Shown: positions 8,250-17,079, counted from the first letter of the stretch. The stretch is DNA of 64,000 bases from Gemmatimonadaceae bacterium (GCA_019186945.1 JABAQJ010000007.1:186001-250000), one strand, 5' to 3'. Program-made: numbers and translations. The notes: a model not told the origin generated them from the letters alone.

Positions 8250-9532
8250 CGCGACTGCCGGATCCAGCGTCCCAGTTCGGCCAGCGACGGCTTCTTTCCG
8301 TACATCAGGATGCCGACGCGGTAGATGCGCGCCGCCAGCCACACCGCGGCGACGCACGACAACGCCGAGCCGAACAGAACGAACCCGACCTCGAGTCGCG
8401 AAATCGAGATCAGGCTCAATCGTGCCGGCATTATGATGGGCGCGGAAAACGGCAGCCACGACACCACCTGCGCCAGCGGACCTGTCGGGTTCAGCATCAC
8501 CGGCTGCAGGAAGATGATCGAGAAGACCGCCAGCAGCATCACCGGCGTTGCGGCCTGTTGCGCGTCCTGGTCGTTCGTCACCATCGCGCCCACGGCCGCG
8601 AAAAGCGACGAATAGAACGTGAACCCCAGCACGAAGAACAATAGCAGAACCAGACCCGTCCCCAGCGTCATGCTCGGCATGGCGAACGGAACCACGGGCA
8701 TTCCCAGCCGCTCCATGAGCGGTTCACGAAACCGTAGCAGCAGCATGCTCGATGCCGCCCAGATGCCGACCTGCGTCAGGCCAACGCCGCCGACGCCAAT
8801 GACCTTGCCGCCCAGCATCGCGTCCGGAGACACACTGGCCACCACGACTTCCGCCACACGCGTCGTCTTCTCCTCGATCACTCCGCGCAGGATGGACTGA
8901 CCATAGAGCAGGATCGATGTATACAGGAGGAACGCGATGGTGAAGGCGAACGCGACGCTGAACCGCCCCGAGCCACCGCGGCCCGCATCCGTAATCCGTT
9001 CCGTTGCCAGCCTGATGCGCACGTCGGAGAGCGCTTTCACTCGCTCGGCGTCCAGTCCCGCGTTCTGCATGCGCATCATCAACACCGATTGCCGAACTGC
9101 TCCTTCGATGCGCTCCATGTCGGGCAGCGTGCTGGCGTTGCGCCCGGCATAGCGAGCGCCTCTTCCCTGCATGCTGGCGCTGTCCAGTACCAGGTACCCC
9201 TGGTACTTCCTTGACATGACGTCGTGCGTTGCAGTCGATTCCGCTTCCGCCAGTGCCTGGGCAGTGACGCTCCGGACGACGGCGACCGACGTGTCGTTCA
9301 TCGGACTCCCGATGATTTCGCTCATGACGCGCCGCCCGAGATCGGTTCCCGTGACATCCAGCACGATCACGTTGGAGGCTGTCTCTGCCGACTGGCTCCG
9401 GATAGCCAGATAGGCGGGGAGGATGATCACCGTCAATAGCAGCACCGGTCCCAGGAACGTCGAGAGGAGGAACCAGCGGGAGCGCACACGTTCGAGGTAC
9501 TCGCGCTTTGCAACGACAAGGATCTTACCCAT
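8246..9532 (-). CDS. ABC-2 type transporter permease (NatB-like)
   Basis: A 428-residue integral membrane subunit of an ABC exporter. One membrane span near the N-terminus (WFLLSTFLGPVLLLTVIILPAYLA) is followed by a large extracytoplasmic region and a C-terminal block of about five spans, the usual NatB/ABC-2 plan; NatB exports sodium, but other members export drugs or lipids. The ATG at 9532 overlaps the stop of the ATPase gene (ATGGGTAA), so the pair is coupled. It converges on the CpaE-like gene with a 4-base overlap of the ends. Confidence 0.85.
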   Translation of the reverse strand: MGKILVVAKREYLERVRSRWFLLSTFLGPVLLLTVIILPAYLAIRSQSAETASNVIVLDVTGTDLGRRVMSEIIGSPMNDTSVAVVRSVTAQALAEAESTATHDVMSRKYQGYLVLDSASMQGRGARYAGRNASTLPDMERIEGAVRQSVLMMRMQNAGLDAERVKALSDVRIRLATERITDAGRGGSGRFSVAFAFTIAFLLYTSILLYGQSILRGVIEEKTTRVAEVVVASVSPDAMLGGKVIGVGGVGLTQVGIWAASSMLLLRFREPLMERLGMPVVPFAMPSMTLGTGLVLLLFFVLGFTFYSSLFAAVGAMVTNDQDAQQAATPVMLLAVFSIIFLQPVMLNPTGPLAQVVSWLPFSAPIIMPARLSLISISRLEVGFVLFGSALSCVAAVWLAARIYRVGILMYGKKPSLAELGRWIRQSR

Positions 9533-10490
9533 GACCGGTAATTCCCTCCTCGATATCAGAAGCGCCAACGCGCTGCAGAAAGATCTGGTGCAGGGACGGT
9601 TGGACCAGCTCAAACCGCAGGACGCGCGCTCCACTGGCGACTACCTGCCGCAGCAGTTCCTGGGGATCTGCTCCGTCCGCCAGCTCCAGCTCGAAATACC
9701 GGTTCGAATCGTCCACGCGCTTGACGAGCTGGCCGGAGGCGAGCACGGAACCTAACGTGTCGGTATCGCCGGACTCGACCGCAAGGGCCACGTGGCGACC
9801 GCCGTGCTCCGCCTTCACCGTGGCGACGCGGCCGTCGAGTACCTTCTCGCCGCGCGCGATGATGCACACCGAATCGCACAGCCGCTCGGCGTTGTCCATG
9901 AGGTGCGTGCTGAAGATGATCGTTTTCCCGTCGCGCTTAAGCTCCACCACCGTGTCCTTCATCGCCTGCGCGTTGATAGGGTCCAGACCGCTGAACGGCT
10001 CGTCGAGAATCACCAGTTCCGGGTCATGAAGCAGCGTTCCGATGAACTGCACCTTCTGCTGCATGCCACGTGACAGTTCATCGATGCGCGCCTCGCCCCA
10101 ATCCTTCGCCGGGGTCTTGAGGTCCATTCGTTCGAGCCATCGATCGATCCGGTACGCAAGATCGCGCGACCGCACGCCCTTCAGTTCTCCAAGAAACCGG
10201 AGCAGGCGTTTCACCTGCATCTTCCTGTAGAGGCCGCGCTCCTCCGGCAGGTATCCGACGCGATCCAGTACGTCGCGTGCGGCGTTGTCCGAGTCCAGCA
10301 CCAGAATCGTTCCCTCGTCCGGCCGGATGATGTTCAGGAGCATTCGGATGGTCGTGGTTTTTCCGGCGCCGTTCGGGCCCAGCAGGCCGTACACGGCGCC
10401 ACGAGGCACGTCCAGCGATAGTGCGCGCACGGCGGTGTGCGAGGCGAAGCGCTTCGTTACCGACTTGATGCTGATGGCGAGATCGGCCAT
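9525..10490 (-). CDS. ABC transporter ATP-binding protein (NatA-like)
   Basis: A 321-residue ATPase with Walker A GPNGAGKTT (about residue 37), signature LSRGMQQKV, Walker B LVILDEPFSGLDP and the H-loop IIFSTHLM. The C-terminal 90 residues form the extra domain typical of NatA-type ATPases. It drives the permease encoded directly downstream. It is transcribed away from the molybdate-type ABC genes, with about 217 bases between the start codons, where both promoters should lie. Confidence 0.9.
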   Translation of the reverse strand: MADLAISIKSVTKRFASHTAVRALSLDVPRGAVYGLLGPNGAGKTTTIRMLLNIIRPDEGTILVLDSDNAARDVLDRVGYLPEERGLYRKMQVKRLLRFLGELKGVRSRDLAYRIDRWLERMDLKTPAKDWGEARIDELSRGMQQKVQFIGTLLHDPELVILDEPFSGLDPINAQAMKDTVVELKRDGKTIIFSTHLMDNAERLCDSVCIIARGEKVLDGRVATVKAEHGGRHVALAVESGDTDTLGSVLASGQLVKRVDDSNRYFELELADGADPQELLRQVVASGARVLRFELVQPSLHQIFLQRVGASDIEEGITGHG

Positions 10491-10707
10491 GTGGCGAAAG
10501 GGAGAGAGCGGCCGCGGAAGTATAGCCGTCGGAGCGCGCGAGTGCGGTGTCGCCTGACGCGACGCGCGCGTCGCGCCGCTCGACCGGTGGCAGTCCCGGC
10601 GATAACGTTGTGTTGCGCTGGCGCTGCCGATGCGGCACCGGACGCAAGCTCAGGACTCGCCTTCCCCAGTGCCTAACAACGACTCCCGACCCAGTGGAGA
10701 CCCATGG

Positions 10708-11499
10708 ATGCAGCGCGCCATGGCAACCGTGCTCGCCGCGCTGCTGGCGTCTCTGTTGCTGCTGTTTCTGGCGGCTCCGATCGTCGAGTTGATAGCGCGC
10801 GCTGGCGGCACCGGCATCGCCCGCCTGGGCAGCGACAAGGAACTGAGGGCGGCGCTGACAATGACCACGCTGTGTGCGCTGGTTGCGACCGCGCTTGGCG
10901 TCCTGGGCGGCACGCCTCTCGCCTGGCTCCTGTCGCGGCGCCGGTTCCGGGGACGAGCGATTCTCTCAGCGGTGCTCGATCTGCCGCTCCTGATCCCGCA
11001 TCCCGTCGCCGGCATCGCCCTGCTGCTCGTTTTCGGTCGCGACAGCGCCGCGGGACAGGCCGCCATCGCGTTCGGCCTCCGCGTCGTGGGAACACCGGTC
11101 GGTATCGTCCTCGCCATGCTGTTCGTGTCCGCGTCTCTTTTCATCAGCGGCGCCCGCGAAGCGTTCGCCAGGGTCGACCGACGCTACGAAGCGGTCGCCC
11201 GCACGTTAGGCGACAGTGCGTGGCGCGCCTTCAGACGCGTGACGCTTCCGCTTGCCGCTCGCGGTATCCTCGCTTCGGCGATCGTGATGTGGGCGCGCGC
11301 GGTGAGCGAGTTCGGCGCGATCGTCATTCTCACCTACAATCCGAAAACTGCCAGCGTTCTTAGCTACGATCGATTCACCGCGTTCGGACTGCCGGACGCA
11401 CTGCCGGTCGCCGCCGTCCTCGCGCTGCTCGCCCTGATTCCGCTTACGCTGCTGCGTGCGCTCCGTGTGGACGGCGCCGCCGCTGTCGAGCGCGCATGA
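10708..11499 (+). CDS. Molybdate/tungstate-type ABC permease
   Basis: A 263-residue binding-protein-dependent permease of the ModB/WtpB/CysW type with six predicted spans. The EAA loop that contacts the ATPase is visible as YEAVARTLGDSAWRAFRRVTLPLA. The SEFGAIVIL segment near residue 205 is typical of molybdate, tungstate and sulfate permeases. The start at ATG 10708 is preceded by GGAG at a good distance; the frame is open further upstream without support. No periplasmic binding protein is encoded nearby, so it must come from elsewhere or be absent. It overlaps the next gene by 4 bases (ATGA). Confidence 0.85.
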   Translation: MQRAMATVLAALLASLLLLFLAAPIVELIARAGGTGIARLGSDKELRAALTMTTLCALVATALGVLGGTPLAWLLSRRRFRGRAILSAVLDLPLLIPHPVAGIALLLVFGRDSAAGQAAIAFGLRVVGTPVGIVLAMLFVSASLFISGAREAFARVDRRYEAVARTLGDSAWRAFRRVTLPLAARGILASAIVMWARAVSEFGAIVILTYNPKTASVLSYDRFTAFGLPDALPVAAVLALLALIPLTLLRALRVDGAAAVERA

Positions 11500-12578
11500 T
11501 CGACGTGACCGGACTGAGCGCGCGCGCCGGCGACTTCTGGCTCCGCGACGTGACCTTCACCGTTCCCGCATCGGCGTACGGCGTGGTGATCGGCCCGGCC
11601 GGCTCGGGGAAAACCACCCTGCTCGAAACGATCGCCGGCATCGTTCCCGCGCACACGGGCAGACTCCGGTTAGGCTCGCGTGACGCGGGCGATCTGCCAC
11701 CGGAAGCGCGACAGGTAGCGCTGGCCTATCAGCACGCGTTCCTCTTCCCCCACCTCACGGTGCGCGAGAACGTCAGCTATGGCGCTGCCAGCGGCGCCGA
11801 GGCTGATGAAATGGCCCGCCGCTTCGACGTGGTCGACCTCCTCGATCGGAGCGTCCGCGGCTTGAGCGGCGGCGAACGCCAGCTGGTGTCGATCGCACGA
11901 ACGCTCGCGCGGGGCGCTCCGTACCTGCTGCTGGATGAACCATTCAGCGCGCTCGACCCTCGGCGCCGTGCCCGAACGCGTCGCGAGGTCCGGGCTCTCC
12001 ACAAAGAGCGCGGGCTGACGGTCCTTCAGGTAACGCACGATTTCACGGAGGCCGGCATGCTTGGCGACGTCGCCATCCTGCTGGACGGCGGGCGCGTTCT
12101 GCAATACGGGCCGCCAGAAGAAGTCTTCCGGAAGCCCGCCTCGCCCTACATCGCCGAGTTCCTGGGAGCGGAAAACGTCTATGCGGGGATCGCTCACGTC
12201 GTACAGGACCGTGCTCCGGACTGGGCCGAAGGCACCTCTGGGGAGCTGTCCCGCGCCCACCACGCGGTCGAGTTCAGATCCGGCTCGATGACGATCTACG
12301 CCGTGAGCGAAGTGATCCTCGAGGGACCGACTTACGCCGTAGTGCGGGGCGAGGACGTAGTACTGTCGTTGGTGCCGCACACGACGTCTGCCAGGAACAC
12401 GTACGAGGGCGTGATTTCGGAGGTGGTCACCACGGGCGCGTTGTCTCGCGTCACGTTGACTGCACATGACCTCCCGATCGTTGCTTCGCTCACCACGCGA
12501 TCGGTTCAGGAACTGGGACTGACTGTCGGGGTGCGCGCCCATGCGTCGTTCAAGGCACTGGCGGTGCACCTGTGCTAG
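11496..12578 (+). CDS. Molybdate/tungstate-type ABC ATP-binding protein
   Basis: A 360-residue ATPase coupled to the permease by an ATGA overlap. It has Walker A GPAGSGKTT, signature LSGGERQL, Walker B LLLDEPFSALD and the H-loop VTHDFTEA. The C-terminal 130 residues look like a TOBE/MOP oxyanion-binding region, as in ModC, WtpC and CysA. Tungstate or molybdate is the likely substrate, and a molybdenum hydroxylase is encoded about 20 kb downstream; sulfate cannot be excluded by sequence alone. Confidence 0.85.
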   Translation: MIDVTGLSARAGDFWLRDVTFTVPASAYGVVIGPAGSGKTTLLETIAGIVPAHTGRLRLGSRDAGDLPPEARQVALAYQHAFLFPHLTVRENVSYGAASGAEADEMARRFDVVDLLDRSVRGLSGGERQLVSIARTLARGAPYLLLDEPFSALDPRRRARTRREVRALHKERGLTVLQVTHDFTEAGMLGDVAILLDGGRVLQYGPPEEVFRKPASPYIAEFLGAENVYAGIAHVVQDRAPDWAEGTSGELSRAHHAVEFRSGSMTIYAVSEVILEGPTYAVVRGEDVVLSLVPHTTSARNTYEGVISEVVTTGALSRVTLTAHDLPIVASLTTRSVQELGLTVGVRAHASFKALAVHLC

Positions 12579-12714
12579 GTGATGGCGGCGCGTTCGGGCG
12601 GCCAGGGTTTGCCCGAGTGTCCGAGCCTGGGCCAGTGCACTAATTGTTCAGCCACGCTGGCCTTCCAGCAGGAATCCGAGCACTATTGCCGCCACAGACA
12701 ATCCAGGAGGAGCA

Positions 12715-13044
12715 GTGGCCGAACAAGACCGGGAGCACCCGATCGGTTGGGGTCAAGCACGCGAGCTGATCAACGCGCATCGATCCGCGGCGGGCGTTAC
12801 GGCCAGTACGTCTGAAGGAGGGTTTGGTGGCGCGTTCAAGAAGGCAGATGTGATCGCCCTGCTGTCCCAAGCCAACTGTCAGTTCCTGCGTATCTACTAC
12901 GCCAAGCGCGCGAACGGTTCACCCACCCTTGTGTTGATCGGTGTGGATGCCGATCGCAAGGACATGGTTGACGGTATCGTGTTGGACAACCACTACCCGT
13001 GCCCGCCCTGGTGCCCGCCCGGCGGTGCCGGCGAGAAGGCCTGA
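12715..13044 (+). CDS. Small protein with C-terminal PCPPWCPP motif, paralogue 1
   Basis: A 109-residue protein of unknown function. The GTG start has a strong AGGAGG four bases upstream. The core KADVIALLSQANCQFLRIYY ... LVLIGVDADRKDMV is predicted alpha/beta, and the end is LDNHYPCPPWCPPGG. The same core and tail recur in the next gene, so the pair arose by duplication. From memory, Bacteroidota have many uncharacterised proteins of about 130 residues with a PCPPxC tail and a similar ...VGIRIYYG...LVIVGVD core; I could not search. The tail Cys pair might bind metal, form a disulfide or be modified. It is first in an apparent operon ending in a two-component system. Confidence 0.72.
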   Translation: MAEQDREHPIGWGQARELINAHRSAAGVTASTSEGGFGGAFKKADVIALLSQANCQFLRIYYAKRANGSPTLVLIGVDADRKDMVDGIVLDNHYPCPPWCPPGGAGEKA

Positions 13045-13095
13045 ACGCCCAAGCAGTTCCTGACACCTCATCCATTCCCGTTCGGAGTAAGACGA

Positions 13096-13518
13096 ATGCC
13101 CCGTTCGTACGATCGGAAGCGCACGCTTCCTCCCCCGTCGAATCACCGCGTGACGTTGAAGCAGGCTGCCACCCTCACGCGTAACTATCGCGAATCGATT
13201 CCCGCCGCCGACAAGACCGGCTTCTTTCACGCACAGGCCGTACGCGACCTGCTCAAGCAGCCGGGTGTCGTAGGGGTGCGTTACTACCACGGCCTGGACA
13301 GCAAAGGATGCTACCATCTCGTTCTCGTCGGGGTCGACAAGGAAGGGCGCGACATCGTGGAGTCGAAGCGCAATAGACCGCGAGACGGCGCCAAGGCAAT
13401 CACGCAGGAATCCGCGGCCAAGGGCGCCCTTGCCATCGGCACAGGCTCGGCGGTGATCCTCGACAATCACTATCCGTGCCCGCCATGGTGTCCACCACCC
13501 GGACCACTCAACGCCTGA
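13096..13518 (+). CDS. Small protein with C-terminal PCPPWCPP motif, paralogue 2
   Basis: A 140-residue protein, longer at the N-terminus than its upstream paralogue (VTLKQAATLTRNYRESIPAA) and with a 20-residue insertion before the tail. The shared pattern is AQAVRDLLKQPGVVGVRYYHG...YHLVLVGVDKEGRDIV and then LDNHYPCPPWCPPPG. GGAG lies 8 bases before the ATG. The strict conservation of a 13-residue tail between two paralogues that otherwise differ suggests the tail is the functional part. The protein has no signal peptide or membrane span. It is 51 bases after paralogue 1 and 18 before the membrane-protein gene. Confidence 0.72.
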   Translation: MPRSYDRKRTLPPPSNHRVTLKQAATLTRNYRESIPAADKTGFFHAQAVRDLLKQPGVVGVRYYHGLDSKGCYHLVLVGVDKEGRDIVESKRNRPRDGAKAITQESAAKGALAIGTGSAVILDNHYPCPPWCPPPGPLNA

Positions 13519-13536
13519 CCGACCCGGCGCTTTCGA

Positions 13537-14208
13537 GTGGATACCCTCCCCTGGGAACTGCACGCGGCTACCGCCCTGGAGGGGTTGATTCCGTTGTTCG
13601 TCTGGTTGCGCTCGCGCCTCGCGAAAACGGAGATCAGCAGGCCGCGCCGCCTCGTCATGGCGTGGTTGCTCGTGCAGTTCACATCGGACCTGTTTCAGCT
13701 GTACACGATGAGTCGGGGCATCAGCAACCTCTGGGCACGGTACCTGATCAGCCCGACCAGCGATGTGCTGATGCTCTACGCCCTCTCGATGTGGCAGACA
13801 CACCCGCTGCGACGCATAGGCATTCGCGTCGCCATGCTGGTGCTGGTGCCGGTATGGTTCGGGTATGCTATCGCCGAAGGCGTTGGCGCTTTCGGGCGCT
13901 ACTCGGATCCGCTCCGCTCGATCGTGATCCTCGTAGCGACGCTGGTGACCCTGGTCGGTAACGGACTCACGACCACGACACGAATCTCCAGGCACGATTG
14001 GTTCTGGGTCGCCGCCGGTGTCGCCCTGTACTTCGCACTCGAGGCTGCATTGGGCCCGTTCCTCGAGTTCATCTTCGCCGATTCGCGCGACATCGCGTTG
14101 CGAGCCTTCTTGTTCAAGGCGAGATTCGATATCCTCGCCTATCTCCTCATCGCCGCAGGCCTGCTGTGTCCTCAGGAAACAGCGAGACCATCTGGAACCT
14201 CTATCTGA
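13537..14208 (+). CDS. Multi-span (about seven) membrane protein upstream of a histidine kinase
   Basis: A 223-residue integral membrane protein with about seven hydrophobic segments and no recognised domain. Segments include LEGLIPLFVWL, VMAWLLVQFTSDLF, MLVLVPVWFGYAI, IVILVATLVTLVGNGL, WFWVAAGVALYFALEAAL and FDILAYLLIAAGLLC. Its last 43 bases overlap the kinase gene, whose product has only one span and no sensory domain. I therefore infer that this protein is the sensory or membrane-anchoring partner of the kinase. The start is GTG 13537, which follows the stop of the PCPPWCPP gene by 18 bases; no strong ribosome-binding site is seen. Confidence 0.68.
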   Translation: MDTLPWELHAATALEGLIPLFVWLRSRLAKTEISRPRRLVMAWLLVQFTSDLFQLYTMSRGISNLWARYLISPTSDVLMLYALSMWQTHPLRRIGIRVAMLVLVPVWFGYAIAEGVGAFGRYSDPLRSIVILVATLVTLVGNGLTTTTRISRHDWFWVAAGVALYFALEAALGPFLEFIFADSRDIALRAFLFKARFDILAYLLIAAGLLCPQETARPSGTSI

Positions 14209-14957
14209 CGCTGGGCCTCGCCGCGGCCGTCATCCTGTTCGCGCTCATTTCGGCGCTTGTCATCTACCAGCGTCGCTTCGTCAAGCTTCATCGAACGTAC
14301 TCGAAAAACCTGTTGAGCGCGCAGGAGGAGGAGCGCGCCTGGGTGGCGCGTGAGGTGCATGACGACGCGCTCCAGCGCGTTGCCATGCTCGCGCATGAAC
14401 TCCACGAGGTTGCGGACGAACCGCCCGGCAACGTGGATCGGCAGAGACAGCGAATCGGCGCGATCGTGACGGAGGTAGAAGACCTTGGCGTGATGCTCCG
14501 GCGCGTTGCGCATCGGTTGCACCCCTCGTTGATTGACCAAGCGGGTCTTGTGCCGGCGCTGGAAGGGCTGGCCGGGGACGTTTCCCGCGCTCACGGCATC
14601 CAGGTGGACGTGGAAATCCCACCATCGAACGCCATTCCCGGCGTGCCGAGGGATGTCGCCCTGATACTCTATCGCATCGCTCAGGAGGGACTCCGCAACG
14701 TCGCGCGACATTCGGGTGTCAAGCGTGCATCGCTGCGGGTCGTGCCAACGCAGGACAACGAGTTGTCGCTCGAGATAGTCGATCGCGGGCGCGGGTTCGT
14801 TCACGACGACCACCCGAAGTCGCACAAGGGGCTCGGGCTCGTGAGCATGGCGGAGCGCGCGCGTCTCGCGGACGGTCGGCTCGAAGTATGGTCCGAGCCG
14901 GGCAAGGGAACGCGCCTCCGTGCGATCGTTCCCGCTCATCAGGGAGAGGTATCGTGA
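14166..14957 (+). CDS. Sensor histidine kinase, HisKA_3/HATPase_c type
   Basis: A 263-residue kinase of the NarL-partner class. One membrane span (residues about 10-32) is followed directly by the dimerisation and phosphoacceptor helix with the histidine in VAREVHDDALQ. The ATP-binding domain has an N-box (YRIAQEGLRNVARHS), G1 (DRGRGF) and GLGLVSMAERA. No PAS, GAF or periplasmic domain is present. GTG 14166 is the last plausible in-frame start before the span; the frame is open further upstream inside the membrane-protein gene. It overlaps that gene by 43 bases and the regulator gene by 4. Confidence 0.86.
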   Translation: MSSGNSETIWNLYLTLGLAAAVILFALISALVIYQRRFVKLHRTYSKNLLSAQEEERAWVAREVHDDALQRVAMLAHELHEVADEPPGNVDRQRQRIGAIVTEVEDLGVMLRRVAHRLHPSLIDQAGLVPALEGLAGDVSRAHGIQVDVEIPPSNAIPGVPRDVALILYRIAQEGLRNVARHSGVKRASLRVVPTQDNELSLEIVDRGRGFVHDDHPKSHKGLGLVSMAERARLADGRLEVWSEPGKGTRLRAIVPAHQGEVS

Positions 14958-15622
14958 TTCGCCGTGCGGCCGTAATGATCGCGGACGACCATCCGCTCGT
15001 CAGTCAGGGACTCAAGGCAGTCCTCAAGCCACAGTACAATGTGGTGGCCGTCGAGAGCGATGCGCGCGAAGTCGTGAACAGTGCGCTTCGACACCGGCCG
15101 GATGTGATCATCCTCGATCTCTCGATGCCGCATCGCAACGGACTCGAGTTGCTCCCGGAACTGATCGCTGCCGTTCCGCAGGCGAAGGTGATCGTGGTGA
15201 CGATGCACATCGATCGCACGCTGGCGGACCTGGCGATGCAATCCGGAGCGCACGGTTTCCTGCCCAAGGAGTCGTCGGCGGAGGAACTGAACAACGCGAT
15301 CGCCGAGGTTCTCGAAGGAAAGCGTTTCATCTCGCCGCGCGTACCCAAACGATCGTTCCGTGACGGGGCCGCGGTCGAACATCCGGAACTCGACCGCCTG
15401 ACGCCGCGGCATCTCGAGATCCTGCGCCTCATCGGCGATGGGAAGAGCAGCGGCGAGATCGCGGAGGAACTTGGGCTTAGTCCTCGCACCGTCGAGTTCC
15501 ACAGATCGAGCATTCGCAAGGCGCTTGGCGTCACGACGGAGATCGGCCTGGTGCGGTTCGCTGTCGTGCTTCGTGTCGGCAGCAATCGGTCGCAGGAATC
15601 GGAGGACACGTCCGAGGCCTGA
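14954..15622 (+). CDS. Response regulator, NarL/LuxR type
   Basis: A 222-residue two-domain regulator. The receiver has the acidic pair in IADDHPL, the phosphoacceptor Asp in VIILDLSMP and the conserved Lys in LPKESS. The C-terminal GerE-type helix-turn-helix is LTPRHLEILRLIGDGKSSGEIAEELGLSPRTVEFHRSSI. The GTG start at 14954 overlaps the kinase stop (GTGA) and has GGAGAGG upstream. It almost certainly receives the phosphate from the kinase just before it. Its targets are unknown; the promoter ahead of the PCPPWCPP genes is an obvious candidate. Confidence 0.92.
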   Translation: MIRRAAVMIADDHPLVSQGLKAVLKPQYNVVAVESDAREVVNSALRHRPDVIILDLSMPHRNGLELLPELIAAVPQAKVIVVTMHIDRTLADLAMQSGAHGFLPKESSAEELNNAIAEVLEGKRFISPRVPKRSFRDGAAVEHPELDRLTPRHLEILRLIGDGKSSGEIAEELGLSPRTVEFHRSSIRKALGVTTEIGLVRFAVVLRVGSNRSQESEDTSEA

Positions 15623-15715
15623 GCAGCATGCTCGGGCACGGCTGCACTCGCCGGCGGTCGTGCCTAGGAGTTGCCCGAGTATACAGACTTCCCGGACGGG
15701 CCTATCCTCCGTCCC

Positions 15716-16507
15716 ATGAAGAACTCACACTCTCTCCTCGTGCTGGAGCCTCCCTACGCCATGGTCCGCTGGCTGCGCGATGACGCGCCAGCGATGGGCT
15801 CCGTGCTGTTGGTCGATGCGGCGATTCGCGATGTCACGATGGCTGACCTCCGCGTGACGATGGATGTTACTCCGTGGTGCCCGGTCTGCGTCCTGTCGGC
15901 CAAACGACTCGGTGGCCGCGGGGTCAGGCGCATTCCCCGAAGCTGCCAGGTCGCCAGTCTGGACACCTTGGCGGATCCGGCAGCGGCGATCCTGCGGGCG
16001 GTCGACGATCGTCCGCGTCCTACACCCAGCACGCTGGTGGAATGGATCGTTAGGCGGGCACGGGCTCACGCCGTCGGCCGCACGCTTTCCGACCTGTTCT
16101 CCCGGCCACTGCTGAGCAGGACGGAGGCGTCGTTCCTCTCTTACCCGGTGCGCGAGCACCTCGCAACGCTTGGCACCTGGTCCGCCATCGACTGGCAGTA
16201 CGCGGCTCAGTTCGCCGAGTATGCGGCCGATAGAACGTCTCTCAACCGACTGTTGCTCGACCCCGTGGGATCGAGAGACACACTGCAACGCATGCAGGAA
16301 CTCCTTGGCATCGACGAACAGCAGTTCCGCGCGTCGCACGGATGGGAATGGGTGCTGGAAGCGTCATTGCGTCGTTCCGGTTTCTTCGAGACCCGAGTGC
16401 CCGACGTGCGGCGCTTGACGGATCGGCGTTCGGCTGTGGCTGCGATCGCCGCGGGGCAACCCGCGTTCGCCAGGCCGCGATACTCGGACCGTCGCCAGAT
16501 CGCATAG
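15716..16507 (+). CDS. Hypothetical protein, unknown function
   Basis: A 263-residue protein I do not recognise. The first 120 residues resemble a receiver or regulator-like alpha/beta fold only loosely (SLLVLEPPYAMVRWL...SVLLVDAAIRDVTMADLR). A CPVC motif lies near residue 57. The middle is helical, and the region PVREHLATLGTWSAIDWQYAAQFAEYA might be a helix-turn-helix domain as in AraC-like regulators. No ribosome-binding site precedes ATG 15716, but a -10-like TATCCT lies at 15703-15708, compatible with a leaderless message. The gene follows the two-component operon by 93 bases. Confidence 0.55.
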   Translation: MKNSHSLLVLEPPYAMVRWLRDDAPAMGSVLLVDAAIRDVTMADLRVTMDVTPWCPVCVLSAKRLGGRGVRRIPRSCQVASLDTLADPAAAILRAVDDRPRPTPSTLVEWIVRRARAHAVGRTLSDLFSRPLLSRTEASFLSYPVREHLATLGTWSAIDWQYAAQFAEYAADRTSLNRLLLDPVGSRDTLQRMQELLGIDEQQFRASHGWEWVLEASLRRSGFFETRVPDVRRLTDRRSAVAAIAAGQPAFARPRYSDRRQIA

Positions 16508-16767
16508 CAGATGCGTCCGGCGCCTGACGTGCTTCTGTTCGCGGGAACGGGTGGGGCAATGGCGCCGGAAACAAGCCGTCCGGAATCCGGGGTCCGGGCT
16601 TCTCCCGGCGCCAGCAGTCGAGCGAAGCGGAAAGGCGCGTCGCCGGAAGTCCATACCCCATTCCGGGACTGGACGTCGCGCGAGCCATGGCGCACTCGCG
16701 TTGCGGAGTTGATTCGAACCGGACAGCACGCATCGCCGTCCTTGACGGGACGAAGACGATCGTCGCG

Positions 16768-17079
16768 TTAGGGTGCCAGCGTCTCGGCAATCACTCGCCC
16801 GTCAGCCACACGCACCACGATCGACGTCAGACCGCGCATCGCGGGCCCGGCACGCAGTGCGCCCGTTGCCACGTCGAATCGGGCGCCATGCCACGCGCAT
16901 TGCAGCTCGCATCGGTCCAGGATTTCGCCCTCGGCCAGCGACATCCCGGCGTGAGGACACTCGTCGACAAACGCCGTTACCCGCTCTCCCACCCGGACGA
17001 GACAGATGGCGCGCCCGCCGGCATCGACGCGGAGGACGCCCGGATCCGGAATCGCGTCTATCGCTGCCAGGTCGATCAT
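16768..17079 (-). CDS. Rieske-type [2Fe-2S] ferredoxin
   Basis: A 103-residue soluble protein consisting of one Rieske domain. Cluster ligands are seen in CPHAGMSLAEGEI and CAWHGARFD (C-x-H ... C-x2-H). Single-domain proteins of this kind pass electrons to oxygenases or appear in suf operons. It lies 34 bases downstream of sufU on the same strand as the last gene of the suf operon. There is no twin-arginine or other signal peptide. The stop codon TAA falls in a copy of the recurrent CCCTAACGC sequence. Confidence 0.87.
   Translation of the reverse strand: MIDLAAIDAIPDPGVLRVDAGGRAICLVRVGERVTAFVDECPHAGMSLAEGEILDRCELQCAWHGARFDVATGALRAGPAMRGLTSIVVRVADGRVIAETLAP

Noticed and set aside
12579-12815. 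Frame with CPSLGQCTNCSATLAF ahead of the first PCPPWCPP gene
   Set aside because: The Cys pattern is suggestive, but the frame runs on into the well-supported next gene in another frame and has no ribosome-binding site.
16670-16730. TTCGAAC-like sequence resembling a tRNA T-loop
   Set aside because: The flanking bases cannot form the T-stem on either strand, and no acceptor or anticodon stem can be placed.
16508-16767. Open frames on both strands in the 260-base gap before the Rieske gene
   Set aside because: None has family features or a good start; codon composition is uneven. I see nothing definite in this gap.
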